DNA of 64,000 nt from Stackebrandtia albiflava (GCF_007994225.1 NZ_VLLL01000005.1:1659142-1723141); one strand, 5' to 3'; positions 34,142 through 43,480 are shown, counted from the stretch's first letter. Made by a program: numbers and translations. Notes: a model not told the origin generated them from the sequence alone.

Positions 34142-34705
34142 TCATTCCGGCGCCGGAAGCGTCGGGTGGTCGGTGGGGTAGATGCCGATCGCGAAGCCGT
34201 ACATCGTCTCACCGGATCGCGGCAGCCGGTCGTACTCGGCGACCAGTTCGGCCATCCTCTCCCAGAACCGGGACGCCTGCTCCTCCGAAATGCGTGCGTG
34301 CCGGATGAAGCCCCAGAGTCTCCCCTGCCCGAAGGCCGCGGCGGATTCGCGTGCCGCCACCTCGAAGTCGTTGAAGTCGCCGGACTCCTCCCCACCTGCC
34401 GGTGAAGGCTCGGCCGCCACATGGAACATGCGCGCGGTGCGCCCGTAGAAGCGCTCTTCGATCGCGCGGACTCTGCGCGTACGCACCACCTGGAGGAGGC
34501 CGTTGCGGGTGAGCACGTCCACGTGGTGGGCGACGGTGCTCTTAGGTCGTTCGACGGCCGCCGCCAGTTCGGTCACGGTCGCGGCGCGTTCGTGGAGCAG
34601 CTGCAGGATCGTGGTGCGGAGTGGGTGGCCGATGGCCTTCACCTGGGCGGCGGTGGTCAACGCCATCCGATCGGCCAGTTCGTAGTCCGGGGGGTTGTCG
34701 ACCAT
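34142..34705 (-). CDS. ArsR-like winged-helix transcriptional regulator
   Basis: The protein has 187 aa from the ATG at 34705. The wHTH reads 'QVKAIGHPLRTTILQLLHE', 'ATVTELAAAVERPKSTVAHHV' and 'LVRNGLLQVVRTRRVRAIEERFY'-like residues. The C-terminal 110 residues form an effector domain as in the YdfH/helix_turn_helix ArsR-type regulators with a long tail. No Shine-Dalgarno precedes the ATG, but TAGTCT lies eight bases upstream, so the mRNA may be leaderless. It is divergent from a dienelactone-hydrolase-like gene across a 65-bp gap with a palindrome. Confidence 0.85.
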   Translation of the reverse strand: MVDNPPDYELADRMALTTAAQVKAIGHPLRTTILQLLHERAATVTELAAAVERPKSTVAHHVDVLTRNGLLQVVRTRRVRAIEERFYGRTARMFHVAAEPSPAGGEESGDFNDFEVAARESAAAFGQGRLWGFIRHARISEEQASRFWERMAELVAEYDRLPRSGETMYGFAIGIYPTDHPTLPAPE

Positions 34706-34726
34706 GGTTGAACAGACTACCATCAC

Positions 34727-34736
34727 GGAACGTTCC
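34727..34736. promoter_or_regulatory. palindrome in the divergent regulator/hydrolase promoter
   Basis: GGAACGTTCC is a perfect 10-bp palindrome, followed by AATG-TCGAT-CATT (34742-34754 region), in the 65-bp gap between the two divergent starts. It is a likely operator for the adjacent regulator. Confidence 0.45.
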
Positions 34737-34770
34737 AATAATGTCGATCATTGAACGGGAGAACGCCGAC

Positions 34771-35346
34771 ATGGCAGAAGTGCTGCTGTACCACCACATT
34801 CAGGGCCTGACCGACGGAGTGCGGGCCTTCGCCGAGGAACTGCGGCGGGCCGGGCACACCGTGCACACCCCCGACCTGTTCGACGGCCGGACGTTCGCCA
34901 CTCTCGACGAGGGCTTCGGATTCGCGCGCGACACCGGCTTCGACGTGATCCGGGAACGCGGAGCCGCCGCGGCAGAACCGCTCGGCACCGACCTGGTGTA
35001 CGCGGGGTTCTCCTTCGGTGTCACCATCGCGCAACGACTCGCGCAGACGCGGCCGGGTGCCCGTGGGGCACTGCTCATGTACTCCTGCATCCCGGTCACG
35101 GAGTTCGGGGAGGCGTGGCCGAAGGGCGTGCCGGTACAGATCCACGGCAAGGAGGGCGACGAGTTCTTCGACGAGGACCTGCCGGCGGCGCGCGAACTGG
35201 CCGGTTCCACTGCGGACGCCGAACTGTTCGTCTACCCCGGTGACCAGCACCTCTTCGCCGACTCCTCGCTTCCCGACTACGATCCGGAGGCGGCCGCGCT
35301 GCTGTCGAAGCGGGTACTGGCGTTCCTCGCCGCCGGAACGGGATGA
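34771..35346 (+). CDS. dienelactone-hydrolase-family protein
   Basis: The protein has 191 aa from the ATG at 34771 (GGGAG nine bases upstream). Features are 'LYHHIQGLTDGVRAFAEELRRAGHTVHTPDLFDG' split by the beta-strand pattern of the family, nucleophile region 'YAGFSFGVTIAQRLA' (Gly-Phe-Ser-Phe-Gly), acid in 'GKEGDEFFDEDLP' and the terminal 'YPGDQHLFAD' His. The usual DLH nucleophile is Cys; here it is Ser. It is probably the target of the divergent regulator. Confidence 0.85.
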   Translation: MAEVLLYHHIQGLTDGVRAFAEELRRAGHTVHTPDLFDGRTFATLDEGFGFARDTGFDVIRERGAAAAEPLGTDLVYAGFSFGVTIAQRLAQTRPGARGALLMYSCIPVTEFGEAWPKGVPVQIHGKEGDEFFDEDLPAARELAGSTADAELFVYPGDQHLFADSSLPDYDPEAAALLSKRVLAFLAAGTG

Positions 35347-35430
35347 ATCCGGTGAATCCGTGTCCCGGCGGCTGCCGTCCCGTGGGATCCACCGGCGACG
35401 GGTGGCGCAGAACGAGTCCGTGAGGCATCA

Positions 35431-35518
35431 TGGAGGTCGCCTCCCGGTGCGCAGTCCACGGTTACTTCCTCTCCAGAAACGACACCGTGGGCGCCCCGAT
35501 CTCGGGAGGCGACCTCCA
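35431..35518. repeat. 88-bp imperfect foldback (hairpin or MITE-like) element
   Basis: The outer arms TGGAGGTCGCCTCCCG (35431-35446) and CGGGAGGCGACCTCCA (35503-35518) are perfect 16-bp inverted repeats. A second nested pair, CCACGGT (35456-35462) and ACCGTGG (35484-35490), is also perfect, with further near-pairing between, leaving a 21-base loop. It sits in the 261-bp gap between two convergent genes. It could be a bidirectional terminator, a structured RNA or a miniature transposable element. Confidence 0.6.
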
Positions 35519-35607
35519 CACCGGACGGCACGGTGCGGCCGAGAGGCGGTCGGCGACGGATCCCGTCGCATCCCACCTCGGCATGGCGGGGCCGCGCACC
35601 GTGGAGA

Positions 35608-38600
35608 TCACGCTCGGCCGGTCGGCCTCGGGGAGGTGCCGACGGTCTCGGACAGCGAATCGGCCAGCGCCTGGATCTTCGCCGCCTTGGCCTGACCGAT
35701 GTCGCGATAGAGTCCGGCGGCGGTGGTCAGATGCGATCGCGCCGCGGCCGTGTCACCGACGGCGGACAGCGCGCGGCCGAGGCCCTCATGGGCGAGGGCC
35801 TCGCCGGCGGGATACGGAACGTCGGCGAACCGGCGTAGGACCTCACGGAACCGCGCGATTGCGGCGCCGTGGGCACCGGCGTCGTGGTCCAGTTCGGCCA
35901 GGCCGATGTCGGCGAAGCACACTCCGATGTCGTTGCCGAGCTCGGCGCACAGCGTCCGCGTCTCGGTGTATCCGTCGCGCGCCATCCGGTGTTCCCCGGC
36001 GGCGTGGGCGGCACGGCCCAGCGACACGAGTGACACCGCCAGTTCGTAGGAGTCCTCGTTGCGCCGTTGCAGTTCCACCGCCTGCCGACAGTGCCGCAGG
36101 GCGTCCCGGTACTCCCCGGCGTCCCGGCAGATCTCCCCGAGCAGCCCGTGGGTCTGGGCCACGCCCTGCAGGTCGCCGAGCTCCTCGTGCAGCCGCAGCG
36201 ACGCCTTCGCGTGGAGTTTGGCCTCGGGCAGTCTGCCCGCCAGTCGTTCGGCCATTCCGAGATACTGCCGGGCGTTGGCCTCGGTGGAACGGTCACCCAC
36301 CTCACGCGCCAGGCGTGCGCCCAGAGTGGCGTACTCGATCAGGGTCTCGTACTCGCTGGTTCCGGAGTACCCGAGCGCCATCGCGGTGAGCACCTCCGCC
36401 TCGGCTCGCCGGTCCCCCACCTGCCGCGCCAGCTCCAGCGCCTCCTGGTTGAGCGCGGTGTTCCGCGCCATGTCACCGACCGCGACCGCGTTCTCGGCCT
36501 CGATCCGCAGGGTGACGATGACGTCGTCGAGCGCACCGAGGGAGCGGAACCCGGCGATGGCCTGCGAGGCGTGGTCGCGGTCGTCGCCGAAGAGCGGCGC
36601 GACCCGCGCCAGACCGGCGGCTGCGCGGAACCACGTGAGGCCGCCCGGTTCGGCGTGCTGTCGGGCGGCCAGATAGGCCGTGTGGGATTCTCGGAAGCAG
36701 GCCAGGTCCGCGAGCTGCTTCCCCAGCCGCACCGCGTAGTCGCCGATGGCGGTGTCGGCGGGGAATCCCAGGCACGCCAGCAGGGCGGCGAGTTCGGCGC
36801 GTATCCACTGCGGAGACGCGGCGTCGATCCGCTCGGTGTAGTGACGCAGCAGGCGCCGGCGGGCCGCCGGCAGGTCGACGTCCAGGTCGCGGGCGAGCGT
36901 GAGGGCGTGTTCCCGCAACAGGTCGTGCATGCCGAACCGCCCGGGACCGGACTCCGCGCACAGGCTCACGGAGCCGAACGCCCGCAGGAGACGCCGCGCC
37001 TCCGGTTCCGAGGTCTCCAGCAGGGCGGCGGCAGCCGCCGTGTCCATACGCGGTCCCGGGTGGACCGCCACCAGGCACAGCCGCCGCGCGTCCTCTTCCG
37101 ACAGCCGGGAGGTCGACCAGGAGAGCACCGACGCCACGGCGGTGGCGTCGTCTCCTCCGGCGGCGAGCGCGGCCAGCCGGTCGGTCTCCAGCTCCGCGAT
37201 GTACTGCGTGAGGGTCGTGTCGGGGTGGGCGGCCTGGAATCCGGCGGCGGCCACCAGTAGCGCCAGCGGCAACCGGGCGCACAGCTCCACCATTCGTCGT
37301 ACCGCCTGCGGTTCGGCGGCCACGACGGCGCCGCCGACGAGTTGCCGTACCAGGGTCTCCGATTCGGACTGCGGCAGTTCGTCCAGGAAGATCCGCCGGG
37401 CGCGTTCTCGTGCCGCCAGGCCGTCCATCCGGTCTCGGCTGGTGATGACCGTGAGGCAACCGGCGACCGGGGTGAGTACGGGCCTCACCTGTGCGGCGTC
37501 GAAGGCGTCGTCGAGCAGGATGAGGTACCTGCCGCGCTCCAGGCGTTCTCGCAGCAGCGCGCGGGCCTCCTCGGCGTCGTTGGGGAGTCGTTGACCGTCC
37601 ACTCCCAGTTGCCGCAGCAACTGCCGCAGCGCGTCGGCGGCGGTGACCGGGGATCCGCCGAACCCCTGCAGGTCGACGTGCAGGCCGCCGTCGGGAAACG
37701 CGCGCCGGGTCGACGCCCGGTGCGCCCAGTGCACCGCCAGGCCGGTCTTGCCCACGCCGCCGGTTCCGGCCAGCAACACCGGTGGGGCCGCGGTGTCGTG
37801 GGCCGCGTAGGCGAAGGTGTCCAGCGTGGCGAGGTGTTCGCGTCGCCCGACGAAGCCGTGGACGTCGGCGGGCAACTGGTCGCGGACGGGTGGCCGTCCG
37901 CCGGCCGCGCCCGGTGTGGCCGGCGGCTCGGTGGAGTCGCGGCCGCCCGGGGTCGCCTCCTGCCGGAGGATGCGCAGATGCAGTCGGCGCAGCGCCTCGT
38001 CGGGGTCGGTGCCCAACTCCTCGGCGAGCCGGATCCGCATGTCCTCGTACACCCGAAGCGCCTCCGGCGCCCGCCCGGCCAGGCACAGCGCCTCCATCAA
38101 CAGTCCGGTGGCGCGTTGCAGGTAGGGGTTCTCCTCCAGCAGCCGTCGCGCCTCGCCGAGCACCCTGCCGTACTGCCCGAGGGCCAACTCGGTCGCCAGC
38201 CGGTCCTCTACGACGGCGAGTCGCTGTTCCTCCAGGTGGGCCGCCATCGTGGTGAGGACACTCCCCGGCAGGTCCGCCAGGGCCGGGCCGCGCCACAGGT
38301 CGAGCGCCGCGCACAGGTCGGCGTGGGCGTCGCCGTGACGGCCGGACGCCAGATGTTCCCTGCCGCGCCGGGCCAGATCGTGGAACCGGTCGACGTCCAC
38401 ATCGGCTCCGACGATGCGGTAACCGTCGCCGACCGACTCGATCGGATCGTGGCCGGCGTCGGACAGGATGCGACGCAACGCCGCCACGGAGTTCTGGACC
38501 TGCCGTTTCGCGGTGTCGGGAGGTCGTTCCCACAACGCCTCGACGAGCCGGTACATCGGGATCTGCGCTCCGGAGCCGAGCAACAGCATCGCGAGGATCT

Positions 38601-38679
38601 TGGGACGGTGCCGCCCGGTCACCGCCACCGGTTCACCGTCGCGACGGACGTCGAGCGGCCCCAGGATCCGGAACTCCAT
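35608..38679 (-). CDS. AfsR/SARP-family regulator with BTAD, NB-ARC and TPR domains
   Basis: The protein has 1023 aa from the ATG at 38679 (AGGAGGTG just upstream). The OmpR-like winged helix (about 1-95, 'MEFRILGPLDVRRDGEPV') precedes a BTAD domain to about 245, an NB-ARC ATPase with P-loop 'GTGGVGKTGLAVHW' and 'RYLILLDDAFDA', and about eight C-terminal TPRs. This is the canonical AfsR layout of pathway activators for secondary metabolism. No biosynthetic genes adjoin closely, so its targets are unknown; both clusters in this window are candidates only by distance. Confidence 0.92.
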   Translation of the reverse strand: MEFRILGPLDVRRDGEPVAVTGRHRPKILAMLLLGSGAQIPMYRLVEALWERPPDTAKRQVQNSVAALRRILSDAGHDPIESVGDGYRIVGADVDVDRFHDLARRGREHLASGRHGDAHADLCAALDLWRGPALADLPGSVLTTMAAHLEEQRLAVVEDRLATELALGQYGRVLGEARRLLEENPYLQRATGLLMEALCLAGRAPEALRVYEDMRIRLAEELGTDPDEALRRLHLRILRQEATPGGRDSTEPPATPGAAGGRPPVRDQLPADVHGFVGRREHLATLDTFAYAAHDTAAPPVLLAGTGGVGKTGLAVHWAHRASTRRAFPDGGLHVDLQGFGGSPVTAADALRQLLRQLGVDGQRLPNDAEEARALLRERLERGRYLILLDDAFDAAQVRPVLTPVAGCLTVITSRDRMDGLAARERARRIFLDELPQSESETLVRQLVGGAVVAAEPQAVRRMVELCARLPLALLVAAAGFQAAHPDTTLTQYIAELETDRLAALAAGGDDATAVASVLSWSTSRLSEEDARRLCLVAVHPGPRMDTAAAAALLETSEPEARRLLRAFGSVSLCAESGPGRFGMHDLLREHALTLARDLDVDLPAARRRLLRHYTERIDAASPQWIRAELAALLACLGFPADTAIGDYAVRLGKQLADLACFRESHTAYLAARQHAEPGGLTWFRAAAGLARVAPLFGDDRDHASQAIAGFRSLGALDDVIVTLRIEAENAVAVGDMARNTALNQEALELARQVGDRRAEAEVLTAMALGYSGTSEYETLIEYATLGARLAREVGDRSTEANARQYLGMAERLAGRLPEAKLHAKASLRLHEELGDLQGVAQTHGLLGEICRDAGEYRDALRHCRQAVELQRRNEDSYELAVSLVSLGRAAHAAGEHRMARDGYTETRTLCAELGNDIGVCFADIGLAELDHDAGAHGAAIARFREVLRRFADVPYPAGEALAHEGLGRALSAVGDTAAARSHLTTAAGLYRDIGQAKAAKIQALADSLSETVGTSPRPTGRA

Positions 38680-38746
38680 CGCACCTCCTGTGACGTCCGG
38701 GTTCGGCGAGAGAAAACATACCCGCCGCGCCGGACACCTCCGGTGT

Positions 38747-40027
38747 TCAGCCGATGTCGACGACATGCGCCCACGCCGGCGGCACGTCCGGCTCGTAGTC
38801 GGGGTCGGTCTCGTCGACGGCCCGTGGGGGCCGGGGGAAGAGCCCGACGATGGTCCGGCACGGCGGCGGGGCGGACGGCCACGGGGTCTGACCGTCGGTC
38901 AACGCGACTATCACGTCCGGGCGGGGCCGGGCGGCGACCGCCCGCGCGAAACCGGAACGCAGGTCCGTACCACCGCCGCCGGTGAGTGTGACGCCCTCCG
39001 CCCGGCAGAGCGGGACGGCGATCCCGGCCGCCGCGTCGCACGAGATCACCGAGACCAGGTCGCGTCGGCCCGCCAGGGCGCGGGAGATCGCGGTGACCTC
39101 CAGGAGGGCGGCACCGAGTTCGGCGTCGCTCACCGACGCGGAGGTGTCGATCACGACGCAGACACGCGGCGGTGTGCGTCGCAGGCTGGGTAGCACGACG
39201 CCCGGGAGGCTCGCCGCGCGGCGGGAGGGGCGCCGGTAGCTGTGGTTCTCTCCGGCTCCCGGCGCCCCCACGGCGGAACGGATGGCGGCGCCCAGGAGTT
39301 GCCGCCACGGCTGCGGCGGGTGGAACGCCTCGTCGGCCCAGCGACGCCACCCCTTCGGGGCGTTCCCCGGGCGGCCCTTGAGCGCCTCCGCGACCCGAAA
39401 CCGCACCCTGTCGCGTTCCTGCCTGCTCAGGCCCTCGGCGCCTTCGGCTCCCAGTTCCCACGGGCGTTCGTGCCCGTCGGCGCCGCTTCCGCAGTCGAGC
39501 CACGCCAGGTCGGCGGCGAGCCCGGACATCGACGACATGTGGAGGTACTCCTCCATCAACAGGCCGTTCGGCAGGTTCAGCATCGACGGGAGTGCCACCC
39601 CGGTCGGCTGTGGCAGGCCGTCCCCGTAGATGTCGTCGTTGATCTCGAAGTCGGCGGCGATGTTGCGCCGCAGTCGCTCGCCGGGGCCGTGCTCGCCGTG
39701 TGCGTTCGCGTGGCGTTCACCGCGTCGGTGGTGGTCGCGGAGCAGGTGGGAGACCTCGTGCACCCACACGCCGGCGAGTTCGTCCACCGGCATCCGCGCC
39801 ACGAACGCCGGTGAGACGTAGCAGCGCCAGTAGGCGTCGACGGCCATCGTGGGCACCGACGGGTCCTCGATCACGTGCAGCGCGAACAGCGCGTCGGCCA
39901 GGTAGGGACGTACCTTCACGGCGTGGAGTCGCGCGGCCAGCAGCTTCTCCATGTCCAGCCGCGGGCCGTGTTCCCCCGCGTGCCGCGCCGGTGAAGCCGG
40001 GCCGGGGTGCGTGGTCGTCTCGGTCAT
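38747..40027 (-). CDS. VWA-like protein with metallopeptidase-like N terminus (DUF2201)
   Basis: The protein has 426 aa from an ATG overlapping the MoxR stop (ATGA). The N-terminal DUF2201_N domain has a zincin-type 'HEVSHLLRDHH' (HEVSH 90-94) and an acidic helix 'ADFEINDD'. The C-terminal VWA-like domain begins 'VCVVIDTSASVSDAEL' (DTSAS MIDAS-like) and has 'GGGGTDLRSGF'. Such proteins are partners of MoxR AAA+ ATPases, forming a chaperone-like module. The substrate is unknown. Confidence 0.88.
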   Translation of the reverse strand: MTETTTHPGPASPARHAGEHGPRLDMEKLLAARLHAVKVRPYLADALFALHVIEDPSVPTMAVDAYWRCYVSPAFVARMPVDELAGVWVHEVSHLLRDHHRRGERHANAHGEHGPGERLRRNIAADFEINDDIYGDGLPQPTGVALPSMLNLPNGLLMEEYLHMSSMSGLAADLAWLDCGSGADGHERPWELGAEGAEGLSRQERDRVRFRVAEALKGRPGNAPKGWRRWADEAFHPPQPWRQLLGAAIRSAVGAPGAGENHSYRRPSRRAASLPGVVLPSLRRTPPRVCVVIDTSASVSDAELGAALLEVTAISRALAGRRDLVSVISCDAAAGIAVPLCRAEGVTLTGGGGTDLRSGFARAVAARPRPDVIVALTDGQTPWPSAPPPCRTIVGLFPRPPRAVDETDPDYEPDVPPAWAHVVDIG

Positions 40028-41250
40028 CGGCTCGCCCCCGCCACCGACAGATCCGCCCGCCGGGCGAGTCCCACGACTCCGGCCAACCGGTCGATCGACT
40101 CGGGGACCTCCCAGTCGTCGCGCCGGAGTTCGGCGAGGGCAGACGCCGGAGCCACCAGCAGGTCGGGGGTGCCGGTCTCCAACGCCCGCACCAGTACCGC
40201 CCACGCCGCGTCCCAGCGTTCCCGCTGCGGCCGCGAGGCGACGGCGGCGACGACGGCGTCCAGCGCCGCCTGGCGCAGATCACCCCGTGTCGGCAGGTCG
40301 GCCACGGCGGGATCGGCGAGCAACGACTCGGGGTCCGGCAGGTCCATGCGGTCCAGGTGGGCGAGCAGTTCGAGACCGGGGCCGTCACCCACGGCGCCTC
40401 GGATCAGCAGGGCCAGGACGTCCCGGGAGACCGAGGCCGCCGTGGCGAACGCGAGCAGGGTCAACGCCGTCTCCCAGCTGCGAGGGGACGGCCAGGCGCC
40501 GCCTCGCCGGGTCTCGGTGTTGGGTAGCCGGTGTATCAACTTCGGACGGAGGGTGAGGAAGCCGCAGACGGCGCGACGCGCGAACTCCACCGCCTCCGGC
40601 AACCGTTCCGGCGCCAACCGGGGAAGTTCCGCCCGTGGCCAGACCCCACCCAGGCCGCGGACCACGACTTCGCGGTCGTGGACCCAGTGCAGGTGCACGA
40701 AGCGGTTCGCCAACGGAGGGCTCAGTTCCCAGCCGTCGGCCGCCGAGGCGCGCGGGTTGGCGGCGGCCACGATCCGCACACCCGGCGGTAGTCGCAGCGC
40801 GCCCACGCGGCGTTCCAGGACGACCCGGAGCAGCGCCGCCTGGACGGCGGGCGTGGCCGTCGACAGTTCGTCGAGGAACAGCAGGCCGCGGCCCGCGCGG
40901 ACCAGTTCCACCGCCCACCGGGGTGGGGCCATGGGTACCCCCCTCACCTCGGGGTCGTCGCCGACGATGGGCAGGCCGGAGAAGTCGGAGGGTTCGTGGA
41001 CGCTGGCGATGACGGTCGTCAACGGCAGCTCGAGGGACTCGGCGAGCCGGGTGAGGGCGGCGGTCTTGCCGATGCCCGGTTCACCCCACAGCAGTACGGG
41101 GAGGTCGGCGGCGACGGCGAGGGTGAGTGCTTCGAGTTGCTCGTCTGCGCGTGGCTCGGTCGTGGTGGTGCGCAACATGGTCAGGAGGTCGTCGGCGAGC
41201 CCGAGTCGGGTGCCGGTCAAGGTTGTCGCGTGCGGGGTATCGGTGTTCAT
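40024..41250 (-). CDS. MoxR-family AAA+ ATPase
   Basis: The protein has 408 aa. Walker A is GEPGIGKT (56-63), Walker B is 'GLLFLDELSTA', sensor 1 is 'VAAANPR', and the arginine-finger region is 'LSPPLANRFVHLHW'. I take the ATG at 41250, with GAGG eight bases upstream; another ATG lies two codons earlier. It is the central gene of a three-gene operon with an unknown 481-aa protein before it and the VWA-like protein after it. Confidence 0.9.
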   Translation of the reverse strand: MNTDTPHATTLTGTRLGLADDLLTMLRTTTTEPRADEQLEALTLAVAADLPVLLWGEPGIGKTAALTRLAESLELPLTTVIASVHEPSDFSGLPIVGDDPEVRGVPMAPPRWAVELVRAGRGLLFLDELSTATPAVQAALLRVVLERRVGALRLPPGVRIVAAANPRASAADGWELSPPLANRFVHLHWVHDREVVVRGLGGVWPRAELPRLAPERLPEAVEFARRAVCGFLTLRPKLIHRLPNTETRRGGAWPSPRSWETALTLLAFATAASVSRDVLALLIRGAVGDGPGLELLAHLDRMDLPDPESLLADPAVADLPTRGDLRQAALDAVVAAVASRPQRERWDAAWAVLVRALETGTPDLLVAPASALAELRRDDWEVPESIDRLAGVVGLARRADLSVAGASR

Positions 41251-41342
41251 CGGCATCACCTCGTGTGTCAGGACGGGACGGCCCGTCGGAATGTCGTGCG
41301 GTGGTGGGCGCCGGTCGTCGCGGCGGACTGCGGGGTCCCGGA

Positions 41343-42788
41343 TCAGCGGGACTGAGCGGTGCGGCTTCTGCCACGGCTGTCGCGTTTGCGGCGCACCGCC
41401 GGAGGTGTGCGCCGGGTGATCCGGGGGCGGTGGTCGCCGCCGGGTCGTCCTCGTTCGGTTCCGCTTCTCGGGTCGTCGATGCCGGAGCGCTGGAGTGGCT
41501 CGGCGAGACCGGACCGGAACAGTCCGTGTGCGACGCGTCCGGCGACCGCCGCTTCGAGTTCGTCCCGGAGCGGTCCGGGCCGCAGTGTCGCGGCGGGACC
41601 GAGCAGCCGCTCGAGCACGGCGAAGGCTCCCGTGAAGTCGCCGTGGCGGAGTCGTTCCCGGATCGCCGGCAGGTCCTCGGGGTTGCGATGTACCGTGTCG
41701 ATCGCCCGGAGGCAGGGCAGGCCGGGGCCGCCGAGCGCCATCAGCAGTTCTTCGCGGCGCAGTTGCTCCGGGTGGTGGTCGATCGCGGCGAGCACTCCGT
41801 CCCGCAACGCGATCCGGTGGCTCTGCCCTCGGCACTCCACCCGTTGAGGTCCGTCCGGTTCGGCGGCGGGCGGCGGGGTGGCGGAGCCGCCGGGTGTCAA
41901 CGCCTCCGCGACGAGTGGATGCAACCGCTCCACCGTGATCAGTCCCCGACGGAGCAGTTCCAGGTCCGGAGGGACCCGGGCCGCCGCCTCCGGTAGCAGC
42001 GGGAGCGCCGCCACGTCGAGGTGGGTCGAGGATCCCCGTGCCACCCGGAGGGTCGGGACATGGCCGTCGTCTGGGGCGACGATCTCGTACACGCCGTGGT
42101 CCTGCACGCCGAGACGCACCGTGAACAGCCGCTCGGTACAGGAGTCGGCCCGCAACAGGATCTCGGCCTCGGCGGCCCACCGGGACACCGCCCACGGCAT
42201 GTCGCGTTCGGGATCCGGATCCGATGGGTCCCCGCCTGCCGGTGCGATCCCGCCGCCGCGTCGTGCCAGGTCACCGCTGCGCGTGGCGTCCCAGAGGTGC
42301 CGGTGCAGGTCGAGCCGGAACCGCCGGTGGGGGTGGGGATGCGGGTGGTGCCGGGGAGCGTCCTTCAGGGACCCGTCCCACAGTGCCAGGCTCATCCGCT
42401 GACCGGTGTCCGCCCAGGCCGGAGGAGTCCGTACCACCAGTGCGGGTGGTGTGACGCCGGGCAGGTGGTAACGGGCCAGCCGGACGGTGAGGCCGGGACG
42501 CAGCCGTCCATCCCCGACGATGCGGGGCATGTGCCATCGGAGCAGGTCCGGCGCCAGGCGGCGCAGGTCCGTCCGGAGCCGGGTGACGAGTTCGGTGCCG
42601 TACCGGTGGCGGGCGGTACGCAGATCGAGATCCACGTCGATCCGGGCGGCCGCGCAGGCCCCCGCCCAGTCACCGACGACACGGCGTGCGGTGGCGGTGT
42701 GGATCATGGACGCAGGGACGGCGTACTCGCGTACGTGTCGCCAGGTCGAGAGGTGGGGTGGAATCCCGTTCACGAGGTGGTGAGCCAT
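41343..42788 (-). CDS. unknown third component of the MoxR/VWA-like operon
   Basis: The protein has 481 aa. I do not recognise a domain. Visible are a His/Pro-rich stretch 'RHHPHPHPHRRF', a central 'GVYEIVAPDDGHVPTLRVARG' segment with beta pattern, a Leu/Arg-rich helical C-terminal third and a basic low-complexity tail ('RKRDSRGRSRTAQSR'). The ATG at 42788 has AAGGTGA six bases upstream. It lies 92 bp ahead of the MoxR gene on the same strand and is probably its dedicated partner. Confidence 0.7.
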   Translation of the reverse strand: MAHHLVNGIPPHLSTWRHVREYAVPASMIHTATARRVVGDWAGACAAARIDVDLDLRTARHRYGTELVTRLRTDLRRLAPDLLRWHMPRIVGDGRLRPGLTVRLARYHLPGVTPPALVVRTPPAWADTGQRMSLALWDGSLKDAPRHHPHPHPHRRFRLDLHRHLWDATRSGDLARRGGGIAPAGGDPSDPDPERDMPWAVSRWAAEAEILLRADSCTERLFTVRLGVQDHGVYEIVAPDDGHVPTLRVARGSSTHLDVAALPLLPEAAARVPPDLELLRRGLITVERLHPLVAEALTPGGSATPPPAAEPDGPQRVECRGQSHRIALRDGVLAAIDHHPEQLRREELLMALGGPGLPCLRAIDTVHRNPEDLPAIRERLRHGDFTGAFAVLERLLGPAATLRPGPLRDELEAAVAGRVAHGLFRSGLAEPLQRSGIDDPRSGTERGRPGGDHRPRITRRTPPAVRRKRDSRGRSRTAQSR

Positions 42789-42923
42789 CAGCACTCACCT
42801 TGCGCGAACGATTCCCCCAATCCGTATGAGGCGTGATTCATCATCGTGGCCATGGTAACCCGCCGATGCCAACCGGAGGGGATCACCGTCCACTGCGGCG
42901 TCGTGGACGGGTCTCCCGGGTGG

Positions 42924-43307
42924 TCACAGCGGTGTGAGTCGCGTGCGCAACAGGCAGAACTCGTTGCCCTCGGGGTCGGCCAGGACGTGCCACCGCTCGG
43001 TGCCCGTCTGGCCGACGTCGACCGGCCGGGCACCGAGTCCACGCAGTCGCTCCAGTTCCTCGTCCGCGTCGCGGTCGGTGGGGTTGACGTCGATGTGCAG
43101 CCGCAGCTTTCCGCGGCGCGGGTCCCGGCTGGGGCTGAGTACCAGGGTGGGTTGCGCCCCACCGAAACCGACACCGGGAGGGCCGATCTCGATGCTCCCG
43201 TCGGGGTCGCGGTCGAACTCGACGTACCCCAGGACCTCACTCCAGAACGCGGCGAGACGCTCGGGGTCGACGCAGTCCAGAACCAGCTCACTGATGCGGG
43301 AGGCCAT
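42924..43307 (-). CDS. VOC (glyoxalase-like) family protein
   Basis: The protein has 127 aa. The single betaalphabetabetabeta pair reads 'SELVLDCVDPERLAAFWSEVLGY' then 'HVLADPEGNEFCLLR', the standard actinobacterial glyoxalase-like_dom layout. Function is unknown. TATACT lies seven bases before the ATG with no Shine-Dalgarno, so the transcript is probably leaderless. It is divergent from the MerR-like regulator. Confidence 0.88.
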   Translation of the reverse strand: MASRISELVLDCVDPERLAAFWSEVLGYVEFDRDPDGSIEIGPPGVGFGGAQPTLVLSPSRDPRRGKLRLHIDVNPTDRDADEELERLRGLGARPVDVGQTGTERWHVLADPEGNEFCLLRTRLTPL

Positions 43308-43314
43308 GCCCGGC

Positions 43315-43320
43315 AGTATA
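43315..43320 (-). promoter_or_regulatory. -10 box giving a leaderless VOC transcript
   Basis: TATACT on the minus strand (5/6 match to TATAAT), seven bases ahead of the ATG at 43307. Confidence 0.55.
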
Positions 43321-43480
43321 CGTGGATCGCCGTCGTGGCCCCTCTCGGCGAATGGGGCCGGCCCCGTCCCCGGACGGGTCGCACCCGGTTCGCCGTATCC
43401 GGTCCGGGACCGCGAATCGCCGGACGTCGGCTAGGCTGCACGACTCGTACCGGGTGGTGAGACGCGGAAAGGGGGTGGTC

